DNA of 64,000 bases, from positions 40,174,001 to 40,238,000 of the forward strand of contig NC_133167.1 in assembly GCF_040802235.1 (NCBI RefSeq), written 5' to 3'. Every line of letters begins with the position of its first letter. The stretch's first letter is position 1. This stretch comes from Manis javanica. Its lineage: Eukaryota > Chordata > Mammalia > Pholidota > Manidae. The notes beneath the pieces were generated by a model. The model was not told where the DNA came from. It did not search any database and saw only the letters and a program-made list of their open reading frames with translations. This document shows, piece by piece, positions 1 to 11,300 of the stretch. Position numbers and translations under genes: made by a program.

Positions 1-659
1 TTCATTTGTTAAGGTAAAGCCAAAAGCCTGCTATGAAGCCCGTAGGCAGTCAAGCACACAGGCCATGTACCCTGTCTGTCATTTTTTTATCCTTACACAA
101 TCTCAAAGAAGAGCCTTTTAAATCCTTCACATTCCACCTAAACCTCTGAGTTTCTGGAAAGTGTAAACTTATCTCTGTAGATGCCTTCCCTCCCCCCACA
201 CTCACTCTCTGCTTCTAGCACCTGTTACCTCACCACCCAGGCAGTTTCAATGATCCTACTGTTTGTTTCCTACTTTCTGTAGGACCAAATGAAGATGAGG
301 CTGGTCTGCCTTCAATCTTCCCAAGAACTCCACTCGACTTGCCGGGATCTTCCCTATTTTACTAAAATACAGTCCAACTTTCTTTTGAAGTTTTGAAGTT
401 TCATGAAGGCCATAAAAGGGGGCAGGAGGGGAGATGGATAAGCTTGAGACACCAAAATTTAAAACTAAAATTTTACGAAAAGACACAATAAATAAAGCAA
501 AAACAAGCGACTAAGACTTAATTCCAGATTAAGAATGCCTACAATTCAATACGAAAAATAGGACCTAATATTATTTTTAATGGGCAAAGGATACGGCAAA
601 AAGCAATTTGGAGAAGAAAAAAATTCGAAAGGTTTATAAACGTGTAAGAACTTGGATTT

Positions 660-835
660 CTACCTTACTAATATGCAAAGGCAACAACCATTTCTCACCC
701 ATCAACTGGGGGAAAAAACATCACTTTTGAAGTGGGCATAGGTAAACAGACATGCTCATAGAATTGGCACAGCCCTCTGGGAGAGCAACTTGGCAGTACA
801 TACTGAAATCCATGCCCTACAATCCACTAATTCTG
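660..835 (+). repeat. Old L1 (L1M-type) 3' fragment
   Basis: The stretch resembles the region of L1 ORF2 and 3' end that reads as a small-interval primate-to-laurasiatherian conserved pattern (an ACTTGGCAGTA-type segment followed by AATCCACTAATTCTGACTATAC). It is diverged and has no open frame. The family call is from remembered L1M consensus text and is approximate at both ends. Confidence 0.45.
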
Positions 836-1194
836 ACTATACACAAAGAGACACGCACAATTCTTTGATTTTTCCCTTGGAAGGGTTAAATCAGTTCCTA
901 CAAGGCCTATGCATCTTTGGAAGAAAACTTTAGGTCTTTCCACACAAATCATCTAAACAGACCTGTGTGTTGTTACTGATGACTAACACAGCAGAACTTC
1001 AATGTGCTACCATGCTAACTGGGTGAATCTCTCAGGCTTATGAGAGACTCCCTAGAAAAAGAGTGGGGAAGGGAAGAGAAAAGACGAGATTATGGAGAGG
1101 GGGAATACCCACCCTCTTATTTGACACTGCTGAAATTATCAATATATGTTTAGGCTTTGGTGATCTCCTGGAAATAGGGTCAATATGATTTGCT

Positions 1195-1480
1195 CACTCA
1201 CCCCAAAGCTGCTTTTAATCCGCATCTTGAGAAACTTTCGGCCGATTTCGCAGCTGCGGCTGATAGACAAAAAGGTATTCTTAGTAGGGCACACAGGCGG
1301 CATCGTGACTGGCTGTCCTCCCTGAGGCCGAGGCGGTCGCGGAGAGCTCCCCGCTGGCAGCGCCCCCGTTGGGAAGTTCTGTGTGTATCATGCGCCCTCT
1401 TGTGTTCACCATCACCGTCTTTCTAGTCCTTTGCTCAGACAGGAGGAGTGCCTGAAATAAGGATGCCACGTGGAGCCTCA
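1195..1480. other. Isolated CpG-rich patch, unidentified
   Basis: About 280 bases with many CpG dinucleotides inside otherwise AT-rich intergenic DNA. Short open frames exist on both strands (78 codons on +, 66 on -), but neither resembles a protein I know. It could be an orphan CpG island, part of a processed pseudogene or an unannotated exon. No splice pair or promoter element settles this. Confidence 0.3.
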
Positions 1481-2869
1481 CCTACAGCACAAACTTACCT
1501 AAAATCTCTGTCCAAAGAAGACAGGAGTAACTCTGTAAAGCATATTATTAGAATAATACTTCTTTCACCGTCTGTAAGTATAAAGTATGCTTAAATAAGA
1601 CATACTTGTCTTACAGCATTCAAACCTCTGAAACTAGCATATGAAATTAGAAGTCCAAAACACTAGCTTTAGAAAGAGGAAACAGAACTGACATCCTTAG
1701 AACTGGCTGCATCAGGATGGACGTCCCCCTGTCCTCTTAATGCTACTGTGGGTCAGAGTCAGATGTATGTGTTTATTGGCTTTCTATTTCCTCTCTTCAC
1801 CTGCCTGAACCCTCTTTTCTCAGAATAAACACCTGTCTTTACTTTACTACAGTGCCAAGTGAACCTGCTAATTATCACTCTGTTTGTTTACCTTGTGTCC
1901 ACAAACAAGTTACATTTTGGTTATGATCTTAGGTATGATTAGAGATTTTCTGTGCAGAATGTGGTTACCTTGATGTCTGTAAGACAGTTTTTTTGGTCAA
2001 GGCTGAAAAATGGACGGGACAAACGCATGAGGGCTCCAGCTGTCTTACCCGTGGTGATGGGGAGCAGTGCAAAGGACAGAGCTTTTGGGTATGATTGCAC
2101 AAGCACGGAGGGGGGTTCAGAAATTTTTTCTGCCCAAATGATAAAAGTAAGCTTATATTGCAAATGTTGAAAGCTGGCATAACTGTAGTAAAACAATGAA
2201 ACGATGAAGTACAATTCTTACAGAAATGTACTGCCATCTACTCCAGGTAAGATCATCATTGCAGGAGTTTGATCCTCCCCCCTGGGTTATTTATAATCAA
2301 TCAAACCTTTCACTAGCCAGGTCAGTCTGTTTTCTCGGGGACCCCCAACTCTTAGTATCTATAGTCTTTTTTCTTGGGCAGGAAGAAGAAAGGCAGAGAG
2401 GAGCCTTCTAATCCCCTGCTTGGAGGACATTAACTTGGCTGCCAGTTTTCTGGGAGATACATTGAAGAGGCTGAGATCACTCTTCACTGCAAAGACTTTC
2501 ATTTAATCCCCTGCTTTCAGTGTAACGCTCTGCCTTCAGCTACACCTGGCATTACTGACTCCAGAGATCATGAAACAACAGCTCCAGGGGAGAGCCCACC
2601 AGTGTCCTGTGGGGTTGGGGGGAAGTGGTAACCTGCTCCAAGGGTAACTAAGAGGAGCTCACTGCTTCTTAACAGACTAGCAACTGCTCCACCTTTTAGC
2701 CCCGTGTCACCTGCCTTTGGAGATACCTAATGTCTCTAATGCACAAGGCTCTCACGACTTGAATCAGCTGACTTCTGGCTGCTTCCTCACCACCTCCTGT
2801 AGGCACTCTCCTTTCATTTTTCTGTGGTTTATTAAGTCAGTTACCAATTTCCTGTTTGCTTTTCAGTTT

Positions 2870-3330
2870 CTAATGTTGTTTGGATCTGCCTGTATCTCCT
2901 CTCCTATTCTCTTTGGTCTTGAGTTTATATTTTTCATTTAGCTTGTTTCTGGGTTTTGGCTTCTTTGGTCTGGAACCCTTCCTGGCATCCCTGCTGCCCA
3001 CAGGTGTGGTTAGTTGACTGTCTTCAGCCTTTTGCACCTTCAAGCCGTGTCGCAGCATGTGCACCAGGTCAGACTCTTCTTGGGGAGGCCCTCGGCCAGC
3101 CACTGCAGTGGGGATAACCAGTGTCATGCTCTTCTCTGGCGACATCTATGCAGCGATTGAGCAAGGTCGGAATACAAGGGCCTACCCATGCCTGCTGTCA
3201 TGGGCCTCCTCCAACGGGCATCCTTTGCTCCATTGCTCCCCGCTGGGCTGGCGGACCGTGTCATGTCTGCATCAGTCTGATGGCTCTGCCTGCCAAGGCT
3301 GCTCTGCTCTGCTCTTTTCCTCTTAAGTGT
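2870..3330 (-). pseudogene. Possible degraded coding fragment, unidentified
   Basis: On the minus strand a 91-codon frame (3145 to 2870) is rich in Lys, Arg and Pro in its second half. An adjacent, differently framed stretch up to 3330 also lacks stops, and the GC content is above its surroundings. This pattern suits a frameshifted processed pseudogene or an old retroelement piece. I do not recognise the family, and no poly(A) tail or flanking duplication was found. It may be chance. Confidence 0.2.
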
Positions 3331-5744
3331 TTCTCAACAAAAAGCTTATTGTACTCAACACCTGCTTCCTGGAAAACCCAATGGCATGCTAGCTTATTTA
3401 AGAAAGAGAATCTACTAGAAGGATAGTGACCTCCTTTGTGAAGGAAGGAGTGTTCCAAGTACCCCGAGGTACGCTCCAGGTAATTTAGTTCCAAAGAATT
3501 TCATACGAAATTTCATCCTCTCTCCAGGCTAAGCTTCAAAACACCAGGAAGATAAAGAATATGACTGGCCCTGCTTGGGTCTACTTCAATTAGCAGGGCT
3601 TGGTCTTTATTGGTAGCTATCTCCAGAAAAAAGAGGAAATTTGAACTAGACACCATCCCAAAAGATGTTAATGCTAGGCAGAAAATGCCAACTGCCAATG
3701 ATTGTTCAGATGATAAACAAGGGACAAAATCAGAATACATCTCTTGAGCTAGATTAGAAAAAAAAAGATGTCATTTATTTTGGGCTAGGCATTGTTAATA
3801 ATAATCACTCTGTCAGATCCTCCATTGAAAAAAACTATATTCAAGTCGTCTGTATTTTAGGCTGAGCATCTTGATTTCTTTTTAAAGGACTCTGTATTTT
3901 TTAAGAGCAGTCACTTTCTTATTTGTCATTTTCTGGAATTTATCTCCATGGGTTCTGATCAGAGTGAAGGAAACTCCACTGTTTTCATTAGTTACCTAAT
4001 ATTACATTTCATTTAATAAAAACATAACCGTCAATTCATATTGAGCTTGTTGTTAGCTATAATCTCCAAAGAATTTTCAGTGAGCCACTGGTATTCACAA
4101 TCTGTATGTTTTAAATGGTGTCCTTGAACCTAAGAGCATTTTCCCCCCAAAACTGTTACTTGCAATTCATTTGGTTTTCATTCTTGACTCTTAAACATAA
4201 TTTCTAGTTTTCTCACTTTTAAGTTTGACAGCCTCTTACTATCTTCAGTTAAGATGCTGATGTTAAAGAATATCATTTGGTAGTTTACCATTTGTGATTT
4301 CTTTCCAGTTGGCATCAGTCTAACAACATGGCGTTCTTCGGGTTTAGTCCATCTACCAGTTGATGATCAACCAACCACTTTTCTCCATTCAGTCCACAAG
4401 TTTACCACAACAGGCGTCCTGATACTTTGCTGAGATCCAGACACACTGAAACTATAGTACTCCCCGGGGCCACCAAGTCCCTTTCCAAAGAAAAGGATAT
4501 CTCCTAAAGAACATCATTTTTCCTACAGGCACACAAATTGACTAGAATCATGTCAGGATCAACATCATGCCCAAGTGATTTATAGAACCCACCTTTTCAC
4601 CACTTAAAAACTTCAGTTCATTTGATCATTTGCTTCTTTAGAATACCTCAAAAAGTATAATTTGCAGTTTCTTAACAAAACAGCAACTGGTTTGGGGACT
4701 ACAGACCCTCATTTATATGAGGTAGAACTTATTTATAGCTCCCCCTTAGAATATCCTCACCTACCTTGGGCATTAACTCCTCCTTTTCCATGTTTTACCT
4801 TGGTCAGGATATTATGCTTCTTACATGTGAACAGCCATCAGAAGCACAGGTATCAATTTTACGGTCTTACTGTTAACTTTATACCACCAGACAGTAGGCA
4901 CAGTCTACTGCTCTGAAGTTTTCAAAATCCTTTTATTGTGGATTAGACTTCATGACACTACTTATAATTCTGGGACATCATCTGCTGTCACATTTCTTCT
5001 TGTGAAAATAGCTAAAAAGCATGAATAATAAAATGAAAGTTAAGGTGGAATGATAATGGCTCAGAACTTTTTTTGAGTGCAAATAACAGAAAAAGGTCAA
5101 GCTAGTATAGTGAAATTTATTGTAGAATCAGGAATATCTTATAGAAAGAACCCAGCTTTAGGGTAAGAGTAAGAGCACAGATTTAGAAAGACGGGACTAG
5201 AAAACTGGGAAATCTTTGGGGCCGCAGGGACTCTCTCCATCTCTCATCTCTGCTTCTCTTAATGCATAGGCTTTATTTTTCTTTCTCAAAGGAATGGGTT
5301 AACTGCTAGTTGGCCCAAGGGGACAGCAAAAAATGTTCTTACAGCTCTCAAGTTCCAGCACCACAAAAAGCTCTTTTTCAATTTTAAATTCCCAGGGAAA
5401 GAGGGAGATGAAACTCCTGATTGGCCCAGTTTGGTTCAGGAGCAGACTCCCTGCTGAATCAACTAAGACCAGTAGAAAAAAACCTCACTGTATAAAGTGG
5501 CTGTCAGGATCCCATGGCTGGAGTGAGTATGGTAGATAAGAAAGTGATTTCAGCTTTTGAAAAGACATCCCCAAATATGTTTTCCACAGGTGCTTTTAAT
5601 AGGCTGAAGTCCTGGAGGATAGAAAAAATAACTGCCAGTCTCCTTTTTCTTTCTAAAATAAACTTATGCACAAATTTGATGCTGTTACTCTGAGCTGGAG
5701 CAAGTATGTTCCTATGAAGGAAGATATCTGAGCAAGAAGGATCT

Positions 5745-5915
5745 TGCTAATCATCTTGAACATGCTATTTAATCTCTCATATATAAAATGGGGATGATAA
5801 GAACACCACCACCTATCTTGCAGGTGATTCTCTGAGAGAATCAGAGATAATATATTTAAAGTATCTGGCACTGTACAGTAAACACTCAACAAATGGTAGC
5901 TATGATTTTAAATAC
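5745..5915 (+). repeat. MIR SINE fragment
   Basis: Shows the MIR order of motifs: a 'TTTAATCTCTC' and 'AAAATGGGGATGATAA' core, then a 'GGTGATTCTCTGAGAGAATC' block, then the 3' 'CTGGCACTGTACAGTAAACACTCAACAAATG' type ending. It is diverged, as expected for this ancient mammalian family. Confidence 0.65.
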
Positions 5916-7114
5916 TAAACAAATTCATGGAATATAAACCTTTTTTTCTTAGATGCTTGCTAGAGAGATGTATTGTTTCCTCCAAGATTGAGCAGACACT
6001 GGAGGCAGCCCAGTGAATTTAATTCAAGAGAGAATATATGAACACAGAACACTCAGTTCCACAGGATTCTAATATACGAATACATCTTATCACTCTCTGG
6101 TTAGCTTTATCATTACCTGCAAATGGCATGAAATAAAACACTTATAAGCAAGTGGACAATCAACTTCAATTATAAAAATAAAATGTACTTAAATTATAGA
6201 TATACATATACACAGAGTACATGACACATTTACTTAGTATATATAAATTTTGCTTTTCAACTACAAAGTTATATGTACAGTATAAACAGTAGTAAGAACT
6301 TGTAAAGAGCCCTCATTGTACCTCTTTAATCTGAAGTCTCACACTTGTTTTCCTCCCACAAGAGGACTGGGTCTTGCAATTCACATTATGCTTGCACTTA
6401 CAGCAATTATTTTCCCATTGAAAAGAAACTCTGAAAACCTGCTATCAAACTAAAAAGTACTATTACCTTAGATTCAAGAATATACACTATTTGAGACAAG
6501 TACAAGGTTTTTAACTGTATTTTTACTTTATCAGCAACACTCTGTTCCATATATATAACTCCCTAGTCTTCCTACATTCCTAGTGATCTTGAAATGGAAA
6601 CCAGGTCACATTATTGAACATAGGCCTCATTTTTCCATGTTTTGGTCAGAAAGCCATCAGATAATGCATTTTTAAAATTTGCCTCAGAGCAGGATGCTTT
6701 GAATTAAGCCCAGCCTCTCAGATCTCAATCTATGTAGCTGAGACACATGCAGGTGAAAACTGAAAGATCAGCCAATTATTGGCCTTCCTAACACATAACC
6801 ATTTTAAATAATTTTGTTAGTAACTAAGTGAATTACATAATTGTTGACATCAGAAAGAGTCCCAATTTGTTTCTCCTCTACCAAACAACCTTTACGATGT
6901 ATTTGAAAACCTGCCCGTGCAAAAGTCACAGGGCACTAAGAGATGGACAACTCTCGGCAGTGACAATGTAACAAACATGCCTTTCAAAAGAATATATGCT
7001 CGAGTTCTGTGCTTAAAAAATTGTATTAGAAGCCACACCTGTCTTACTACCGTATTCTAAACACCTATTACAGTGCCTGGTACATAGTAGGTGTTTAATA
7101 CATGGTATGAAATG

Positions 7115-7390
7115 CACAGATGAATAAATTTTTTTATTCATACAGTAAAAATTAAGTGTCTTCAACGTAAGCTGCCTTAAAGGCTAATATTATCCATTTC
7201 ACCTCTCTGAGGACAATTTCACTAAAAAAATGCTAAAGGAAAATGACAGAACAATATACAAATTCTTGTAGGAATGATAATTTTACATATCTACCAAAAG
7301 ATCATAATTACACATTAAAAATGAAATATACAATTAGAAATTCTGAAATTTTCATTTCCATTTTAGGGTTAATAAGCCCTGCGACATAAA
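7115..7390 (+). repeat. 276-bp direct repeat, copy 1
   Basis: Appears base-for-base identical to positions 7866-8141. Copy 1 runs from the unique left flank (which holds the end of a MIR-like repeat at about 7060-7110) to an abrupt junction with retroviral leader sequence at 7390/7391. Perfect identity over 276 bases of AT-rich non-coding DNA means the duplication is very recent or an assembly product. It carries an AATAAA on the minus strand at about 7133-7138. Confidence 0.9.
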
Positions 7391-7867
7391 TTATCCTAAA
7401 AAGCAGGGGCCTCTCGGATTACCCCTCCGGGCTTTCTTCTGACCTGCAGTTCTGAATCCTCTCCAGATGTCTGAAGGGTCCTCCCTGTGCCGGTGATGTT
7501 CTGGTTCCCGGGATTCGGCACCACTTGTCGCGCGCCCCGTCCTCGCCGGCAAGAACAGCACGCAACAACAGCAGGATTCTTCTGCAGAAAGCTTTATTCT
7601 TCAGCTCTTTGTGAAACAAATGAGTTGGGCAGGACCCAGAGGGGAAGGAGAGGCTTGCTTATATAGTTCTCATGCTCTGACCTGGTTGGTGCGGCTCCAT
7701 ATGCCTTATTAGCATTTAGCATAACCATTTGGTGGGTCTCATTGGTCCTTATGCCAAGGCGCAATTAGCATGTAGTTTAGTGGTGTGGGATGATTTGTCA
7801 TTAGGAAGTTCGGGGGCCTTCCGGCTGCCCTGCATGGGGCGCTATTTTCTGAGCACGGCTGCCAACA
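7391..7867 (-). mobile_element. Class II (IAP-like) ERV fragment: LTR, primer site and leader
   Basis: Read on the minus strand, this is a complete LTR (7867 down to 7526, 342 bases, TG...CA ends), then a 2-base spacer, then an 18-base primer binding site (7523-7506), then about 115 bases of leader that stop abruptly at 7391. The LTR has a TATA-like box near 7657-7666 and an AATAAA at 7593-7598. No gag frame remains. LTR length, termini and primer site fit IAP-type beta-like retroviruses. Only the 5' end of a provirus is present; the rest of the genome and the second LTR are missing. Confidence 0.8.
7506..7523 (-). promoter_or_regulatory. Retroviral primer binding site, tRNA-Phe-like
   Basis: The minus strand reads TGGTGCCGAATCCCGGGA immediately downstream of the LTR end. 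From memory this differs by one base from the complement of the tRNA-Phe 3' end used by rodent IAP elements. Its exact position, two bases after the LTR CA terminus, confirms the LTR boundary and the element's orientation. Confidence 0.75.
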
Positions 7868-8141
7868 CAGATGAATAAATTTTTTTATTCATACAGTAAA
7901 AATTAAGTGTCTTCAACGTAAGCTGCCTTAAAGGCTAATATTATCCATTTCACCTCTCTGAGGACAATTTCACTAAAAAAATGCTAAAGGAAAATGACAG
8001 AACAATATACAAATTCTTGTAGGAATGATAATTTTACATATCTACCAAAAGATCATAATTACACATTAAAAATGAAATATACAATTAGAAATTCTGAAAT
8101 TTTCATTTCCATTTTAGGGTTAATAAGCCCTGCGACATAAA
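7866..8141 (+). repeat. 276-bp direct repeat, copy 2 (GTF3C3 3' UTR side)
   Basis: Identical to 7115-7390 and contiguous with the last GTF3C3 exon, so this copy lies in the native 3' UTR or just past it. The first two bases (CA) are shared with the LTR terminus. CAGATG at 7868-7873 is also found at 7117-7122 and would be a suitable 6-bp target-site duplication for a class II ERV. On the minus strand AATAAA at 7884-7889 is a candidate GTF3C3 polyadenylation signal about 306 bases after the stop codon. Confidence 0.88.
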
Positions 8142-8194
8142 ATATTGGTCCATGCACAGCAGCTACCTAGTACTCCTTTCTCAGTTGAGGTGCA

Positions 8195-8317
8195 TTATAT
8201 AGAGCAATAGGTATACAAAAGTTTTTGAGCCATTCCAATATTCCCGCTGCTCTGATAAATGAGAGATAAATTGTAGGCAATATCTCTTCGTAAGTCTAAC
8301 TGGTAACCTTCTATACC
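8195..8317 (-). CDS. GTF3C3: GTF3C3 coding exon 18 with stop codon
   Basis: The last 40 residues (GIEGYQLDLRRDIAYNLSLI to LLYTYCSI) followed by TAA at 8197-8195. CCTAG acceptor. This small exon overlaps no long open frame and was found by searching for the conserved C-terminus. The 3' UTR runs into the 276-bp repeat from 8141 downward. Confidence 0.95.
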   Translation of the reverse strand, partial: GIEGYQLDLRRDIAYNLSLIYQSSGNIGMAQKLLYTYCSI

Positions 8318-11300
8318 CTAGGGGGAAAAATACACAAATGAGTTCTATTTAAACTGACATCCAGAACAATTTTGTAAGTGTAAGTGTTCAAAAAACTATT
8401 AAAATCCACAATACTAAAAAAAAAGTATAAACTATGTATATACCTTAGATCTAAATTATCAGATAATGCTCATTCAGTTAATCATTATAGAACTGTATCA
8501 TCAAATATGTTAAAATGTCTAACCAATAAATTAAAGAAAAAGTCTCACCCACAAGCCATAGCAGAATAAACTTCAGATGAATTAAGGATTAACAGTAAAA
8601 AAAATGAAACCATTTAAAAGAAAAAAATATGGTTGAATAAAATAATAATAAAATCTTGGGTAGGAAAGGCCCTTCTAAGTGTAATAGCAAAAGGAGAAAA
8701 CACAAAGGGAAAGATTAATAGATTTGACTTCATAAAAAATGTGAAACTTCTGAAGGTAAAATAAAATTAATTGTAAGTAAATAAAAACACAAATACACAT
8801 GAACAACAAGATGGGGAAAATACTGTACTATATAACGGAAAGGCATATAAAGGATAGGTCTAGGTGGGCATACAGCAAATTGATTATACTGATTATCTTA
8901 CGGGTGTTATTACCTTTATTTCTACTTAAATAACAAAGCATGGACTCAATGGAGTACATTAGATCTATGTTTCTAATATTGCCAATACAAAATTTTGAAG
9001 TCACCTGAAAACATCTGCCAACAGTGAAAAATTGCTACCTAGGAAGCTTAAGGAGCAATACATAAAGCTACTTATGAAGAAAAGAACACAGAAGTGTATA
9101 TATTTCATCAGCATAACTAAAAGTATGTATTCATTTCCTTATTAACCAAAGTTGAACAAGGGCAATTAGAAAACAGTTGTGAGGGAATGTGGGGATTATG
9201 AGTGCAATGTAAAGAAATTAACAGTGAAGATAGTACTTTTCTTCAGAAATTAAAAATTAGACTTTAGACAGAAATTATCACAGTATTGGCAACACTTTAC
9301 CCTATCTTATCTTAAAACAAAGAAAACTACATTAATATTGGTCTTTCATTTTTACAGAGAAATATGTTAGCTAGTTTTGGCTTGGAAATGAGCAATGACT
9401 CTCTTACTCATTTATGAGTAATAGAGGCCCCGTGTCTACCAGCTGAAACCTGCAGAACCACCGGGTCTATCTTGGGAAAGCCGAAACATTACTAACCACA
9501 AGTCATATATGTCCACATGGTTGCTGACTAGGTCACAAGGCCAAGATGTCAAAGATCTACTTGTTGCTGAACATAAATGCATTCAATAAAGGAAAAATCT
9601 ATTTTATTATGTAATTTATTACATTGGACCACAACACTGAGCTAACTGCACTTATCTATTGATGGAATGCAGTGACTCCTTGGTTTTTAAAGTAAATCAT
9701 ACCATACCTCTGCCACAAGTGGAGGTAGCTCCAGGGCTTTCTGATAATAGTGGATTGCAAGATGGATCAGCCCTAGTTGGTGAAGGCCACGGCCCAAATT
9801 GTAGAATGATTCCTGACAAGGCCCACGCAGACTGAGGTAACGATTAAGAAAGGAAAAGCCCTACCAAAAAGAAAAAGCTAATTCAGTATTTCACTCATTT
9901 GACAAGTATGTATTGGACCACAGTATGTGCGAGATGCACTCTGTGCAGGACACAACTATTAGAAAAAGAGACACAATCCCACCCTAAAGAACACAGGTCA
10001 GGATTACAGTGTCAAATCACAGTGTAGTCAAGAGCTCTTCTGAAAGTGTAAGGTAAGATGTTTTTAAAGCTAAGGACAAAAATATTCACGGAAATGAAGG
10101 CCAAATGTTACAAGTAGCTGTCAAAGATCCATAATGTATAAGCCTCAGGATTGGTTTTTTATGGTTTCAAGCTGGCTTTTGTGGCATTAGAGGCCAGTAA
10201 ATGTTTTGGTGTCTAAAAGCTTGACCAAAGTATAAAGTTCAAGCCCTTATAAGGTTAATTTAGAAAGGTTTATTCTCAGGAGCAAACACACTTGAATAAT
10301 ACCTAATCTTTCTGGGTGAATAGTATCTTTTATAATTTATTTTATAATTTACCTCTAAGGACCTTAATAATGTCGTAGTCCAAAACACTTGATTTTTTTC
10401 CCCTGAAAGCTTCTGACTCCTTTATGGATTAGTATAGAGCACAGCTGTAACAACGCTGCTCCCTGTGTCACAGCATCCAAAAAGCCTGCTTCTTAACTCC
10501 TTCTGTATTCACGTTCCCCTTTAATGCAGCTTCAGTTTTTATCATCCACAGAAAGTTACAGACTGCAAAGGTGCAAGTGTCCTATGTAATTAAGTAAATA
10601 TATTATCTGAGAATTGAGAGTAAACCAGCTAATTTTTGAGTATAGAATATAAACTGCAATTATTCCCTGCATGATCTATGTATAATGGTCATAAATTTTC
10701 CCTCATAAATAAATAAAAATTAATGAATTCTTTAGAATTAATACATTTATGGATAAAATAATTATGTTCAATAAATCATACTTTCTGCATAATAAAAGAA
10801 CCCATTTGTGTATATGCGAATATGCTATTCCACTGAAAACCATGGTTCTATTAAATAAAGCAGATAAACTATTAACCTCAGAGAAATATGAAATCATCAT
10901 ACTTAAAAATGACAAATCTACAAATCAAATTCTCAGAAAGAGGGAAGAGTAATCCTAGTTGAACTGTTGCAACCCAAAAGAACTTGTAGGAGCTGCCGGC
11001 TGCATTTTAAGAAGTTTTTAACAAATTTAGGAGGGTAATCTCCTTGACAACTGAAAGACTATTCAACTATTTAGTGATTAAAAAGCTAGGTACTATGGGC
11101 AGCCACTTTACTTTTTACTTTACATTTTAGGTAATGTGAATCATCAAATAGACAAACTATAAAAATATGACCACAAAAACCAAAATTTTAATGGATAAGA
11201 AAAGGGTGCTTTTTACTATGCACTATGTAACTATGTTAAATTTCAAACATTTTTTATCACATTAATCACTGATGGGCCTGAGTACACTTTTTATAAATGT

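Larger units (their letters stand above)
1..7114. other. Intergenic DNA downstream of GTF3C3
   Basis: AT-rich non-coding DNA lying 3' of GTF3C3. No open frame longer than about 100 codons or with recognisable protein content was found. It contains old repeat pieces listed separately (L1M near 0.7 kb, MIR near 5.8 kb), one CpG-rich patch and one possible degraded coding fragment. From about 3.5 to 5.7 kb and 5.9 to 7.0 kb I see nothing I can name. In human the next gene on this side is the convergent CCDC150, but none of its exons was recognised here. Confidence 0.6.
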
